Below are positions 1 through 8,984 of a stretch of DNA of 64,000 bases, piece after piece (within the stretch, counting starts at the first letter, position 1; every line of letters begins with the position of its first letter). The position numbers and the translations under genes are program-made. The notes beneath the pieces were generated by a model. That model saw only the letters and a program-made list of their open reading frames with translations. It was not told the origin of the DNA and made no database searches. The stretch lies in contig SZWC01000039.1 in the NCBI GenBank assembly GCA_023375785.1, positions 187,098 to 251,097 on the forward strand, written 5' to 3'. The stretch is from Penium margaritaceum. Lineage: Eukaryota; Streptophyta; Zygnematophyceae; Desmidiales; Peniaceae.

Positions 1-345
1 GTACCTTTTTCCTAGTCAGCACACTCTAACAAGGCAATCCTAAGACCAAGGACCTTTCGGATATTTCCCCATCAGGTCTTGACCCTCGACCTCTTGCCTT
101 TTTCTTTTCTCAAGCTAAGGCATGGAGCCATCACCCATGGCAACCTAGACATTGGCGGTCCATTTCCCCTGAAACTTTGAAAATGCATATCTCCAAATCG
201 GACCGTTCGATTGGCGTCAAACATGGACCATAGACATTTTGCCACTTGATCTTTCCAATGGTGAAGACGGATGGAGAATCGGAGCAAGGATCTGGAACTT
301 GCTCCTGTGGACCTGAAACTGAGCCGCATGGCTCCTTTCCCAACA
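1..345 (-). repeat. Copia-A LTR, cut by the window edge
   Basis: This is the part of a Copia-A LTR from the block beginning GTACCTTTTTCCTAGTCAGC to the terminal CCAACA, in the same orientation as the LTRs of minus-strand A elements. It lines up with 46170-46529 and 40100-40444. The start lies outside the window, so it cannot be said whether it is a lone LTR or belongs to an element. The next bases resume inside a second A LTR, which suggests insertion of one A LTR into another. Confidence 0.85.
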
Positions 346-600
346 ACTACATATAGAGCAAGAGCTTGGGCAAGTTCACCCTCCTACAAGCCAGACCACT
401 TAGCCATGGAGGCTAAGGCTCACTGACTACAGTCCATACTGTCACACAAGAGAGGAAATCAGCTTTGCAATCAGGCTATCACATCAAACACGACCTAGAG
501 AGCTAAAAAATGCTCTCGTGGCATACTCCTAGCTGTCACATAACCTACAATCGGATTGAGAGTTACCATGTGTCCATGACGAGCACACAAGGATCTCATT
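346..600 (-). repeat. Copia-A LTR interior fragment
   Basis: The sequence picks up at the TACATATAGAGC block of the A LTR and runs to AAGGATCTCA, matching 45898-46150. It then changes abruptly to Copia-C LTR sequence. It is probably the outer copy into which the LTR at 1-345 inserted. The left part of the outer copy would lie before the window. Confidence 0.8.
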
Positions 601-1097
601 GTCAACCTGCCTGAGGCGACGGTCTAGAAAACGGGTTCCGACAGAATGGTTCTCGCCGACCGCTCTTGGTATTGCAACCAAGAGATCATATCATCCTCAA
701 AGCCAATGTTCTACTCTGAGCTCTTTATAGGAATCACTTCTTTTCCATTGTCTCCTTAGCACCTGGTCACTTTCGCGCAAGGAGCAAAAACCTGGGGCTT
801 AGACAAACCAATGTTTCTTTAATGTGTACCACTGGCTTAGAGAAACCGATAAGTCACCGGGGTGGGATTTGACCTAGTGACCTCTCGCTCCAGAGATTAA
901 CTTTGGAACGTCTAAGCTAGGTAGTATTTGCTGGCTATACTATCCGGATTAGACCAAGGGGACTTGCTTGAAAGGAGCATTGCATGCTTTGTCTATTTGG
1001 ACCAGACTTAGGATACATACTCTTAGGCAGCAATGCATGCCTACTCTGTCTTGGCCATGTCCAAATATCAGCCATGGACACGGAGCATATCAGGTCA
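601..1097 (-). repeat. Copia-C LTR, internally shortened
   Basis: On the minus strand this begins at the TTGACCTGATATGCTCC end and finishes at the GGTTGACA end of the Copia-C LTR. It contains the tRNA-like block (TGACCTAGTGACCTCTCGCT region, about 870-930) seen in other C LTRs. It is shorter than the 745-770 bp full copies. It adjoins a minus-strand RNase H remnant on the right, so it is the 3' LTR of a C-type element. Confidence 0.75.
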
Positions 1098-1487
1098 AGA
1101 AACTCTCCCTTGCACCTCTCTCCATTAGTTATGAGATCTTTCCTCTCTCCAGCAGTCTTCGCCTCACTCTTTGTTTGCTGCGTTGATCATACTGATGCCT
1201 CGAGTACCTACAGAGTGCAGTTCACTGTCCAGCGCCTTTATCATACAATCGGCGAGCATCTTCCTGGTCTCCTCGTATTCCAGGTCCAGGATCACCTTTG
1301 CGACCAGGTCGCATGAGTAGTGGTACCTGATGTCGATTTACTTGGTCCGCCGGGAGATGACATCATCTTGTGTCATTTTCATGGCACTCTTGTTGTCGAT
1401 GCGGATCCTTGTTAACTCTATTTATGGCACTTTAATCGCGGCAAGCAAACTGCGTATCCACTGTGTCTCCTTGCACACTTCTGACAA
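1098..1487 (-). pseudogene. Copia-C/D-type RNase H end remnant
   Basis: Read on the minus strand, this matches the last part of Pol in the D element (about 12030-12310). It includes the region around the conserved IDNQSAM-like and RRTKHIDIRYHYS-like segments of copia RNase H, then the C-terminal tail. It is a decayed fossil with several breaks. It is joined on the left to a C LTR, as expected for the 3' end of an element, and is cut on the right by Copia-A LTR sequence. Confidence 0.7.
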
Positions 1488-1714
1488 TTGGAAAAGGAGT
1501 CATCCCGCTTTGTTTTAGGTCCATAGAAGCAAGTTCCAGGAAACTACCAGATTCCTGTTTTGATTGTCGATCCGACTTCACCATTGCAAAGATTTGGTAG
1601 TTTAATATCTTCGGCTCAAGTTTGACGCCGATCGAACAGTCGGATTGGGAGATGTGGATTTTCGAAGTTTTGAGGGTCAACAACTGCCGATATCCGGGTG
1701 ATCATGGGCGATGG
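1488..1714 (+). repeat. Copia-A 5' LTR fragment
   Basis: This is the first third of an A LTR in sense orientation (GGAAAAGGAGTCATCC onward, matching 35791-36010). It stops at the GATGGC block. The rest of the LTR and the primer site are missing, and an A-type leader follows directly after a small palindrome. It marks the 5' side of the plus-strand A fragment that ends at 4994. Confidence 0.75.
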
Positions 1715-1716
1715 CT

Positions 1717-1750
1717 TTTTAAAAATTCCATGTTGATGGAATTTTTAAAA
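1717..1750. repeat. Perfect 15-bp palindrome at a junction
   Basis: TTTTAAAAATTCCAT at 1717-1731 and its exact reverse complement at 1736-1750 surround a four-base loop (GTTG). It sits where the truncated A LTR joins the A leader, and no other A copy in the window has it. A foldback template switch during reverse transcription or repair would leave such a mark. Confidence 0.85.
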
Positions 1751-1912
1751 GACTTTGAGCTGAATCTTCCATTGGTGGACTCAGTTTCTCAAAATTCCTA
1801 GTCTGCTATTCTCCACAGTCCATTTTCTGTGAGACAGATTTCTGGCAAAAGCAGTAGCAGAAGCAAGGGTAGCGCCGCCACTCAAGGGCAGCGTTGAGCA
1901 TCACCAATGCTC

Positions 1913-2935
1913 AAAATGGCAGCAACAAGCGTGGTAACAGTAGCCCAGCCCTTACGGAGGCTGGAAGGACGTGCCAAGTTCACGTTTTGTAAGATACGTA
2001 CCCGCCTGCTTTTGGAAGAGAGGAGCTTGTGGGAGGTGGTGAGCGGCGACGAGGGCGCTCCGCCTTTATAAGCAAAAGGTATCACCGTAGCGGAGGTGGT
2101 GGCGGTGAAGATGCCGCAGAAAGGTGCAACAGATACAAGTCCATCTGTTACTGCAGTGGCGACATATGAGGAGTGGAAGAAGGACAGACAGGCTTACACG
2201 CTTCTTGTCAACACCATCTACAATCCGCATCTTCAGTACCAGAGTGACAAGGCTACTGTAAAAGAGGGATGGGACAAATTGCGCAAGAAGTATGAGAGCA
2301 AGGATCCTGCATTCCTCATGTTTTTAGAGGAGAGATGATGGCATTGAAAATACTGGGTGGTGAAAGGATGGAGGCGTACTTGGACACGGCAAAGGAGCTG
2401 GCGAACCAACTGAAAGCGGCCGGTAACCCTGTGGAAGATACCCGCTTCATCCTTCTCTTGCTGAGGGGACTCCCAGCGAGCTATGACACCGTGCGAGAGA
2501 CAATTGCGTGCCAGCCAACTCTCAAACTCGACTTCATTTGTACGGACTTGGTGCAGGTAGAGCTGCGTCGCAATGCCGTAAAGCGCAATGGCGGCACTAG
2601 CAATAGTGAAGTTGTTTTCATGGCGATGCGCTCACACAACCAGAAGTAGTAGGAGTCCGGGTAGCAGAGAGGCAAGAAGAGGGGTAAGTGTAATTATTGT
2701 TTGAAAGAGGGGCACTATAAGAAAGAGTGCTTCAAGTTCAAGAGGGACGAAAGGAGCAGCAGCAGCAGCAGCAGCAAAAGCAGGAATCTCCACAGCAACA
2801 GCAACAGCAGTCACAGCAACGTCAGCAGTAGCAGCAGCAGCAGCAGTAGCAGACCAAGACCGGCGTGCGCCATTTTGGCAACATGAACATCACAAAGGAA
2901 GTGCGCGATCGCCTTTTCATGGCGAAGTGACACAT
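1913..2935 (+). pseudogene. Copia-A Gag remnant
   Basis: This is the capsid-like and nucleocapsid portion of an A-family Gag. The first methionine follows the shared leader sequence CATCACCAATGCTCAAAATG. Recognisable parts are the N-terminal block, the YEEWKKDRQAYTLLVNTI block, the long helical middle, a CCHC-type knuckle region near 2690-2740 and a Ser/Gln-rich repeat tract (AGC/CAG triplets) near 2755-2850. The family Gag is about 330-400 residues long. This copy is a fossil with several breaks and gives no single open frame. Confidence 0.8.
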
Positions 2936-4994
2936 GTCCCAGAAGGAGAAGGCGGATCTAGCGTGGTACAAGGACTCTGGGTGTACGAAGAAATTGACTT
3001 ACCACAAGGAGTGGTTTACATAGCTGCTCTCCATTCCTCTCCGTCTGATTATTTGGGGTGATGATCGGGTGGTCTATGCTCAGGGGATTGGGATTGTGGA
3101 GATATCGTTGGAGACCCTGCGTGGCATTGAAGTGGAGTGTTCCATGGCGTGTTGTATGTACCTGATGCTACGTTGAACCTTCTCTTAACGTCCTTTCTCA
3201 CCAACACAAGACTGCGAGTCGTCTTTGATGGTGACTATGGCTACATCCGCGACAAGGAAACCGGAGATGAGCTGGCCAAGTCGGTGAAAAAAGACGATAT
3301 GTACAGCCTGCTGGGGACAACCAAGATCCCGCGCAAGCAGAGTGTTGCAGCAGTGGTGCAGGCCAAAGATGGCAAAATCTGGCATGCGCGGGACGGCCAG
3401 ATCGGCATGCGCGCCTTGCAGTAACTTCAAACGAAGCAGATGGTACGTGACTTACTGACCATCTTTAACTTTGAGCTGCAATTGTGCATTGGATGTTTGG
3501 AGGGGAAGTACCATCGTGAGGCATTATCTGGAGTAGGGCAGCGCACGAAGGAGGTGCTGGAGTTGGTCCATACAGACTTGTGTGGCCCGATGCAGACCCA
3601 AAGCTTTGGAGGCTCTAGGTATTTTCTCACCGTCATTGATGATTTCAGCCGTTACACTATTGTGTACTTCCTTTCCTCTAAGGACTAGTGCTTTCACAGG
3701 TTCAAGAAATTCAAGGCCATGGTGGAGAACCAGACTAGAAAGAAAATCAAGGCAGTGCGCAATGACTGTGGTGGAGAGTTCCAGGACTACCTCGCAAGAC
3801 TACCTCGCAACAGTACGTGTCAAGGCGCAGCTTACCGTACCATACTCGCCACAGCAAAACAGCGTAGCAAAACGTGCCAACCGCAACATCGTTGAGCTGG
3901 CGCGCTCCATGCTGCACGAGGCTTGGCTGACCTACGACTTTTGGGCCGAAGCAGTGAGTACAACGGTGTATATTAAGAACTGTAGTCCAACCAAGGCCCT
4001 AGAGCACATGACGCCGTACGAGGCGTGGTTCGGCAAGAAGCCAAGCGTGGGTCATCTTTGCGCGTTTGGTAGTTTGGCGCACATGCACGTGCCAAAGGAG
4101 AAGCAGCAAAAGAGGGACGGAAAGAGCGTGAAGATGCTGGCTACGACATGACAAGCAAGGCCTATCGCCTCTACGAAAAGGATATAGGCCACGTCATCAT
4201 CTCCAGGGATGTCGTCTTCAACGAGAGCAACGTCATTGCCACCAATATTGTCTGTGAAGAGGTAGGAGAAGCAGCACCTGACGAGGCAATGGGAGCAGAT
4301 ATCCTTCCTGACCCAATCTCTCTTGATCCTTCCTCTACTATGACAATGGGAGAACCAATCTCCTCTCCCATGTCTGATGAAGTAGATAGGAAGCCTCATT
4401 GAAAAAGCAGAAGAAGAAGATGCATCACCATCTACAAGAACAGTTGTGCCGGCTGCACTGCGCGAGCCGCCTGCTAATGCTCAAGCACCAGGTCAGAAGT
4501 ACCCTTTGAGGGTGCACTACAAGCCTGGTGAGCGCGGGCATTTCGGGATGCTCCAAAAACCAGACACGATGAACGTCGTAGTTGCAGCAGACTCCGATGA
4601 GCCAACATCGTACAAGGAGGTCATGGCTTCACTGGATGCAGCAAATTGGGTACAAGCTCTACAGTAGGAGATACAGTCGCAGCTCGAGAACGGTACATGG
4701 GACCTGACTAAATGTCCACCAAGACGTAAGGTGATCAAGTGCAAGTGGGTGTTCAAGAAAAAGCGGTGAGCACATGGAAATCTAGAAAAGTACAAGATGA
4801 GGCTGGTCGCCAAGGACTACTCGTAATAGGGATGTATCGACTATACAGAAACCTTTGCTCCTGTTGCAAAGTTGGCCTCTGTACGTACGCTCCTTTCCTT
4901 TGCACCAGCAAGGGACTCTGAGGTCCACCATATGGACGTCAAGACGGCGTTCCTGAATGGTGACCTGGAGGAGGAGATTTACCGTTGAGGGTGT
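2936..4994 (+). pseudogene. Copia-A protease-integrase-RT remnant
   Basis: In order: the protease region with a DSGCTK-type active site (near 2970), the integrase zinc-binding region ending CIGCLEGK (near 3490), the catalytic core with the HTDLCGPMQTQ block (near 3570), the AERANR-like block near 3860, the GHVIISRDVVFNE block near 4190, and the start of RT (near 4680-4990, up to the MDVKTAFLNGDLEEE block). The integrase-before-RT order identifies the copia type. The remnant is broken in several places and truncated in RT. Confidence 0.8.
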
Positions 4995-5967
4995 CATCAT
5001 CCTACTTCTGTGCTTCTCTACTTCTCTGATTCGCTGAAGCTGATGTAGGCTAATGTAGGCTCTTGTCTGATCCTACTTCTCTGCTTCTCTACTTCTTTGA
5101 TTCGCCTACTCCATAGCCGTTCATCATCTGCAAACAAAGAAGAACGAACACCAGCAAATCCAGGGCCGAGAGAGTCCACAGAAGCGTGCCTTACAACTAG
5201 TCAATATGGACCCATAACCCTTTGTCAAACTCCGTGAGGCGACGGTTTAGAAAACAAGTTCAAACATGATGTATCCCTCCGACCGCTCCTGGTATTCCAA
5301 CCAAGAGATGATATCACCCTCAGAGCCAAGGTTCTACACTGAGCAGTTCACAAGAATCACTTCCTTTACACTATGTCCCTAGTACCTGGTCACTTTTGTT
5401 CCACTAGCAAACTCCTGGAGCTTAGACCAACCAATGTTTCATTATTGTCTGCCTCTAGTAAACAACTCTATTAGGAGACTCAAAGGTAAGAACTGTACTC
5501 AATGACAGGCAACTGACAGGTTCTTATAATCCTAGAGCCAGCCTCTAGCCTAGGCACACGGTAGTTCCTTTGATGAGCCACTTTTCGGGCAATCCGGATG
5601 GCGCTCTCGTGACCGCCAAGCACCGACCACCAAGAAGGATCTTGGAATGTTCTTAGTTGTCTCTTAGGACCTTCCTCTATCCCTTTTCGTCACAAAGAAA
5701 ATTAGTCACCGGGCCAGTATTTGACCTAGAGACCTCTCGCTCTAGAGACCAACTCTAGAACGTCTACGCCACAAGGAGTTGTCCTAGGTAGTATTTAGTG
5801 GCTATGCTATCCAGATTAGACCAAGGGGACTTGCTCCAAAGGAGAAGTGCATGCCTTGTCTATCTCGACAAGACTTAGGAGACTTACTCGAAGGAAGCAG
5901 TGCATGCCTAGTCTGTCCTATTCCTCTCCAAATATCTGCTATGAACAAGGAGCATATCATGTGTGCA
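4995..5967 (-). mobile_element. Copia-C 5' end: leader and 5' LTR
   Basis: Minus-strand 5' end of a C element. The LTR occupies 5223-5967 (about 745 bp, starting TGCACACATGATATGC on the minus strand and ending TTTGACA). The primer site lies at 5208-5222, and an untranslated leader runs to 4995, where the gag start would be. The gag and everything after it are absent; a Copia-A RT fragment abuts instead. The leader contains short CTTCTCTACTTCTCTG-type repeats that also occur at 31470-31500 and 50600-50640. Confidence 0.8.
5208..5222 (-). promoter_or_regulatory. Primer site, anticodon-arm type
   Basis: On the minus strand the bases just after the LTR read AAGGGTTATGGGTCC. This is close to the complement of the anticodon arm of plant initiator-Met tRNA (GGGCCCATAACCC) and unlike the usual 3'-end site TGGTATCAGAGC. 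The same site follows the C and D LTRs elsewhere in the window. Confidence 0.65.
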
Positions 5968-6060
5968 CTCACCTCCAACACCTTTTTCCCAGTCAACATC
6001 CTCTGATATAGCTACCCAAGAATCTAGGACCTTTTTAGATATTACTCTATGAAGACTTGA
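5968..6060 (-). repeat. Copia-A LTR fragment
   Basis: A short, diverged stretch of A LTR around the TCACCTCC...CTAGGACCTTTTTAGATATT block. It lies between a C LTR and a sense-orientation A LTR. Confidence 0.6.
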
Positions 6061-6585
6061 TGTTGGGAAATGAGCCATCTAACTCAGTTTCACGTCCACC
6101 GGATCAAGTTTCAAGAAACTATTAGATGCCTGCTCAGGTCATCAATATGTTTTTGCCATTTGAAATACGATGTGGTAAAACATCTATGATTCAAGTTTCC
6201 GGCCGATCCAACACTCCGATCGGAAGATATGAATTTTCAAAGTTTCCAGGGTCATCGACTGTCCATATGTAGATGACCATCACCAAAGCTAAAAATGGCA
6301 GCATCAGGCGTGATATCGGCAGCCGAGCCCTCAGGGAGGCTAGAAGGATGTGCTAACCTCATGTTTTGGAAGATCCGTACCCGTCTCCTTTTGGAGGAGG
6401 GGCTTGTGGAAGGTGGTGAGCGGCAACGAGCGTGCTCCGCCTCTACATGCGAAAGACATCACCATAGCGGAGGTGGTGGCAGGAAAGACGCTGTAGGAAG
6501 GTGTACCAGATGCAAGTTCATCTACAATGGCAGAGGCGACATATTAGGAGTAGAAGAAGAAGGACAAGCAGGCCTACAAAGATAA
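6061..6585 (+). mobile_element. Copia-A fragment: LTR start plus Gag N-terminus
   Basis: TGTTGGGAAATGAGCC at 6061 starts a sense A LTR that is kept only to about 6278. It is followed directly by the A-family gag start (ATG at 6295) and about 95 codons of the Gag N-terminal block, including the FWKIRTRLLLEE-type segment. Primer site and leader are missing. This is an old, heavily reduced copy, joined on the right to an A LTR end in the opposite orientation. Confidence 0.7.
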
Positions 6586-6602
6586 GAGGTCTAGGCTCTT
6601 CC

Positions 6603-6878
6603 AACCCTGGACCTCTTGCCTTTTTCTTTTCACAGGCTAAGGCATAGCGCAATCGCCCATGGACACCTAGATATCAGCGATCGATGATCCCAGATATTTT
6701 GAAAAATTCATATCTCCCAATCCAACCGTTGGATCGGCCTCAAACTTGGACCGAAGATATTTTGCCACCTGATTTTTTGAATACTCAAGTCGATTGAAGA
6801 TCAGAATAGGCATCTGGTACTTTCCTTGAACTTGCTCCTGTGGACCTAAAAGTGGACCAGATGGCTCCTTTTCCAACA
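6603..6878 (-). repeat. Copia-A LTR, terminal part
   Basis: This matches the last 275 bp of the A LTR as seen in minus-strand elements and ends CCAACA at 6878. It adjoins minus-strand gag sequence without the expected purine tract and RNase H end. It is therefore either the remnant 3' LTR of the A element to its right after a large internal loss, or an unrelated fragment. The 17 bases before it (6586-6602) are unassigned. Confidence 0.65.
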
Positions 6879-7723
6879 GCTAATATGGCGCTCGTTGGTC
6901 TGATTCTGCTCCTCCCGCTGCTGACATTCCTATGACTTTTGCTGCTTTTGCTATGGAGATTATTGCTTTTGCTGCTATTGCTGCTGCTCCTTTTGGTCCC
7001 TCTTGGACTTGAAGCCCTCTTTCTTGTACTGCATCTCTTTCTAGGAATAGTGGCACTTGCCTTTCTTCTTGCCTCTCTACTACCCAGACTACTGTTGTAG
7101 GTAGTTTTGTGAGCCCATGGCCATGATAGCTGCTTCATTGCTGATGCTGCCGCCATTGCACTTTGCTGCATTTCGATGCAGTTCTACATATACTACGAGC
7201 GTGTAGATCAAGTCCAGGTCGAGAGTCGGCTGACACTCCAAGCTCTCTCGCACCATGTCATAGCTCGTTAGGCTCCCCTTAGCAAGAGGAGGAGAAAGCA
7301 TGTGTCTTTCATAAGGTGGCTGGCTGGTTTCAATTGCTTTACCAGCTCCCTTGTCCTATCCATGTACGCCTCCATCCCTTCGCCATCCTGCATTTTCAAC
7401 GCCATCATCTTCTCCTCCAAAGCACGAGGAATGCGGGATCCTTGCTCTCATACTTCTTGCACAACGTGTCCCACCCCTCTTGCACTAGCCTTGTCACTCA
7501 CGTAACTAGGATGCGGGTTGGAGATAGTGTTGAGAAGCACCTTGTAGGTCTGCCTGTCTTTGTTTAGCCACTCCTCATATACCAATGCTGCAGTTGTAGA
7601 TAAACTTGCATCTGCTGCACCTTTATGTGGCATCTTCTCCGCCACCACCTCTGCTACGGTCATGCCTTTTGCCCGTGGGAGCAGAGCGCTGGTACTGCTC
7701 ACTATACCCCACAAGCTCCCCTC
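6879..7723 (-). pseudogene. Copia-A Gag remnant, interrupted by D
   Basis: This is the C-terminal two thirds of an A-family Gag on the minus strand: the helical middle (TSYDMVRESLECQPTLDLDL-like block near 7200-7280), the knuckle region near 7020-7060 and the Gln/Ser-rich tract near 6900-7000. The N-terminal block continues beyond the inserted D element at 13099-13230. It is a fossil with several breaks. Confidence 0.75.
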
Positions 7724-7835
7724 TGTTGTTCTTCTATACCCCATGGCCACTGCTTTGGGTTGAAGGACAGGTTGGGCATGCACTGCTCCCTTGGAGTAAG
7801 TCTCCCAAACCTTGTTCGTGATGCAAGTCCAAGCG

Positions 7836-7915
7836 AGATACCAAAAGTGTAGCGCAACGGATAGCATGTTGGACTTAGGGATTACAAGTCCTCTGATCGA
7901 GCCTTGATGTGCGCA
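7836..7915 (+). promoter_or_regulatory. tRNA-Arg-like block in the D LTR
   Basis: TAGCGCAACGG (7850-7860) fits the RNA polymerase III A box TRGYNNARNNG exactly. It continues ATAGCATGTTGGACT as in the D arm and anticodon stem of eukaryotic arginine tRNAs. A B-box-like segment, GATCGAGCC, follows near 7895-7903. The same block occurs in the 3' LTR (from about 12535) and in the D LTR at 49566-50253. It is not a functional tRNA, because the T arm and acceptor do not pair well. The polymerase III reading is inference. Confidence 0.5.
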
Positions 7916-8090
7916 GGAGGTTTTTTGACCTTCTAGCACAGGTTAAGTTTCTTAGACATTTCTCCATGCATGAGGAGAGTGCGCCACTTGGCGGTCAGTG
8001 GATGCGCCAATTGGCGGACTGGTGAGCTGGTGTGGAGTGACCACCCCAAAAGTGTCACTACCCACACACCTTAAAAACCAGGCCTAGGAC

Positions 8091-8096
8091 TATATG
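8091..8096 (+). promoter_or_regulatory. TATA-like box of the D LTR
   Basis: TATATG follows CTAGGAC, as in the 3' LTR (about 12776-12781). Copia-C LTRs have CTAGGACTATAAG at the equivalent place. It is the probable start region of the element transcript. Confidence 0.55.
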
Positions 8097-8414
8097 TACC
8101 AGGCTCATTCCTCATTCTAATTACACAATCTGGCCTTAGATGCTCCTCACAGAGTTGTCCAACTAAGGAACAGTATAAAGAAGACACTGGTTGGTCTAAG
8201 CCCCAGGAGTTAGTCTTTGACTAGTACCTCGCGCTAAAGTGACCAAGTGTTAAGTGGACACAGTTCCTAGCAAGTGATTGCCTAGGAACTGCTCAGTGTG
8301 GAACCGTGATCCTCAGGGTGATATCTTCTCCTAGCTAAAATGCTAGGAGCGGACAGCAGGTGGTATTGTGTCAGCCCTGTTTTCTAGTCCGTTTACCTCA
8401 GGCCAGTTGACAAA

Positions 8415-8429
8415 GGGTTACGGGCCCAC
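8415..8429 (+). promoter_or_regulatory. Primer site, anticodon-arm type
   Basis: GGGTTACGGGCCCAC begins two bases after the LTR. It is one base different from the complement of the anticodon arm of plant initiator-Met tRNA (GTGGGCCCATAACCC). The copia element of Drosophila and yeast Ty5 are known to prime from half-tRNAs of this kind. Confidence 0.7.
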
Positions 8430-8662
8430 ATTGACCAGTTGTAAGGTACGCTTTGCTCAACTCTTGTACGCTCTCTCCAGGTGCACACGCCGACTCCATC
8501 AACTCCATCAGCTCCATCAGCTTCATCAGCTCCAACGGCTTGGTCTTCACTTAGCACACAAGGACTAAGGACAAGCTCTGTCCTTGGAGGCACGACCCTT
8601 GTGTCCCAACCAGGACAAGCTCTGCCTTTGGTGGCAAGACCCTGGGTNAGTTTGAGCTGGCG
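8430..8662 (+). repeat. Copia-D leader with short tandem repeats
   Basis: Untranslated leader between primer site and gag. It holds a run of CTCCATCAG-like units (about 8490-8535), then two copies of a segment containing ACAAGCTCTGTCCTTGGAGGC (about 8570-8640). Related units occur in the C leaders at 54050-54200 and 55625-55780. A single-N assembly join lies at 8648. Confidence 0.7.
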
Positions 8663-8984
8663 ATGAAAGTGCGCGGCTTCATCAAGCTACTGAAGGGAGA
8701 GGAGCAGGTTCCCGCAGAAGGCACATCTGAGCATGAGGCTTGGATGGATCGAAATGATATTGTAATGTCATTCCTCAGCAACGCAATAGCCAAGAAGTAT
8801 GTTCCCATCATTACCGGGTACACGCTGGCTTCCGAAGCTTACGACAAGCTCAAGCGCGTGCACCAATCCACCTCCCTCGCGAACAGACTATTCATCCTAC
8901 AACGGCTGATCAGCATGCGGGTGAATGAGGGCGAATCAATCCCCGATTTCCTACAGGAGTTTGAAAGACTCCTTGGCGAGGCTN
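8663..8984 (+). pseudogene. Copia-D Gag remnant
   Basis: About 107 codons of a copia Gag (UBN2/Retrotran_gag-like): KVRGFIKLLKGEE at the start, then YDKLKRVHQSTSLANRLFIL and MRVNEGESIPDFLQEF. These are the helical blocks also found in Copia-C Gag (54331, 55929 and 30947-31471 on the minus strand). The first block of Gag is missing upstream of an N join and the knuckle region is missing downstream of another, so part of the loss may be assembly rather than decay. Confidence 0.8.

Larger units (their letters stand above)
1751..4994 (+). mobile_element. Copia-A fragment (gag to RT), broken
   Basis: This is the plus-strand interior of a Copia-A element: leader, gag, protease, integrase and the first part of reverse transcriptase. 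It ends abruptly in RT at 4994, where a minus-strand Copia-C leader begins. No 3' LTR is present, and the 5' LTR is only the piece at 1488-1714. It carries many breaks and is one of the older A copies here. Confidence 0.85.
7724..8412 (+). repeat. Copia-D 5' LTR
   Basis: TGTTGTTCTT...GTTGACA, 689 bp. It contains a tRNA-like block (about 7836-7915), a TATA-like CTATATG (8090-8096) and a downstream half (from about 8150) shared with Copia-C LTRs. Confidence 0.95.

Noticed and set aside
4995-5222. Microsatellite locus (CTTCTCTACTTCT repeats)
   Set aside because: The same stretch is part of the C leader in other copies, so it is not an independent simple repeat.
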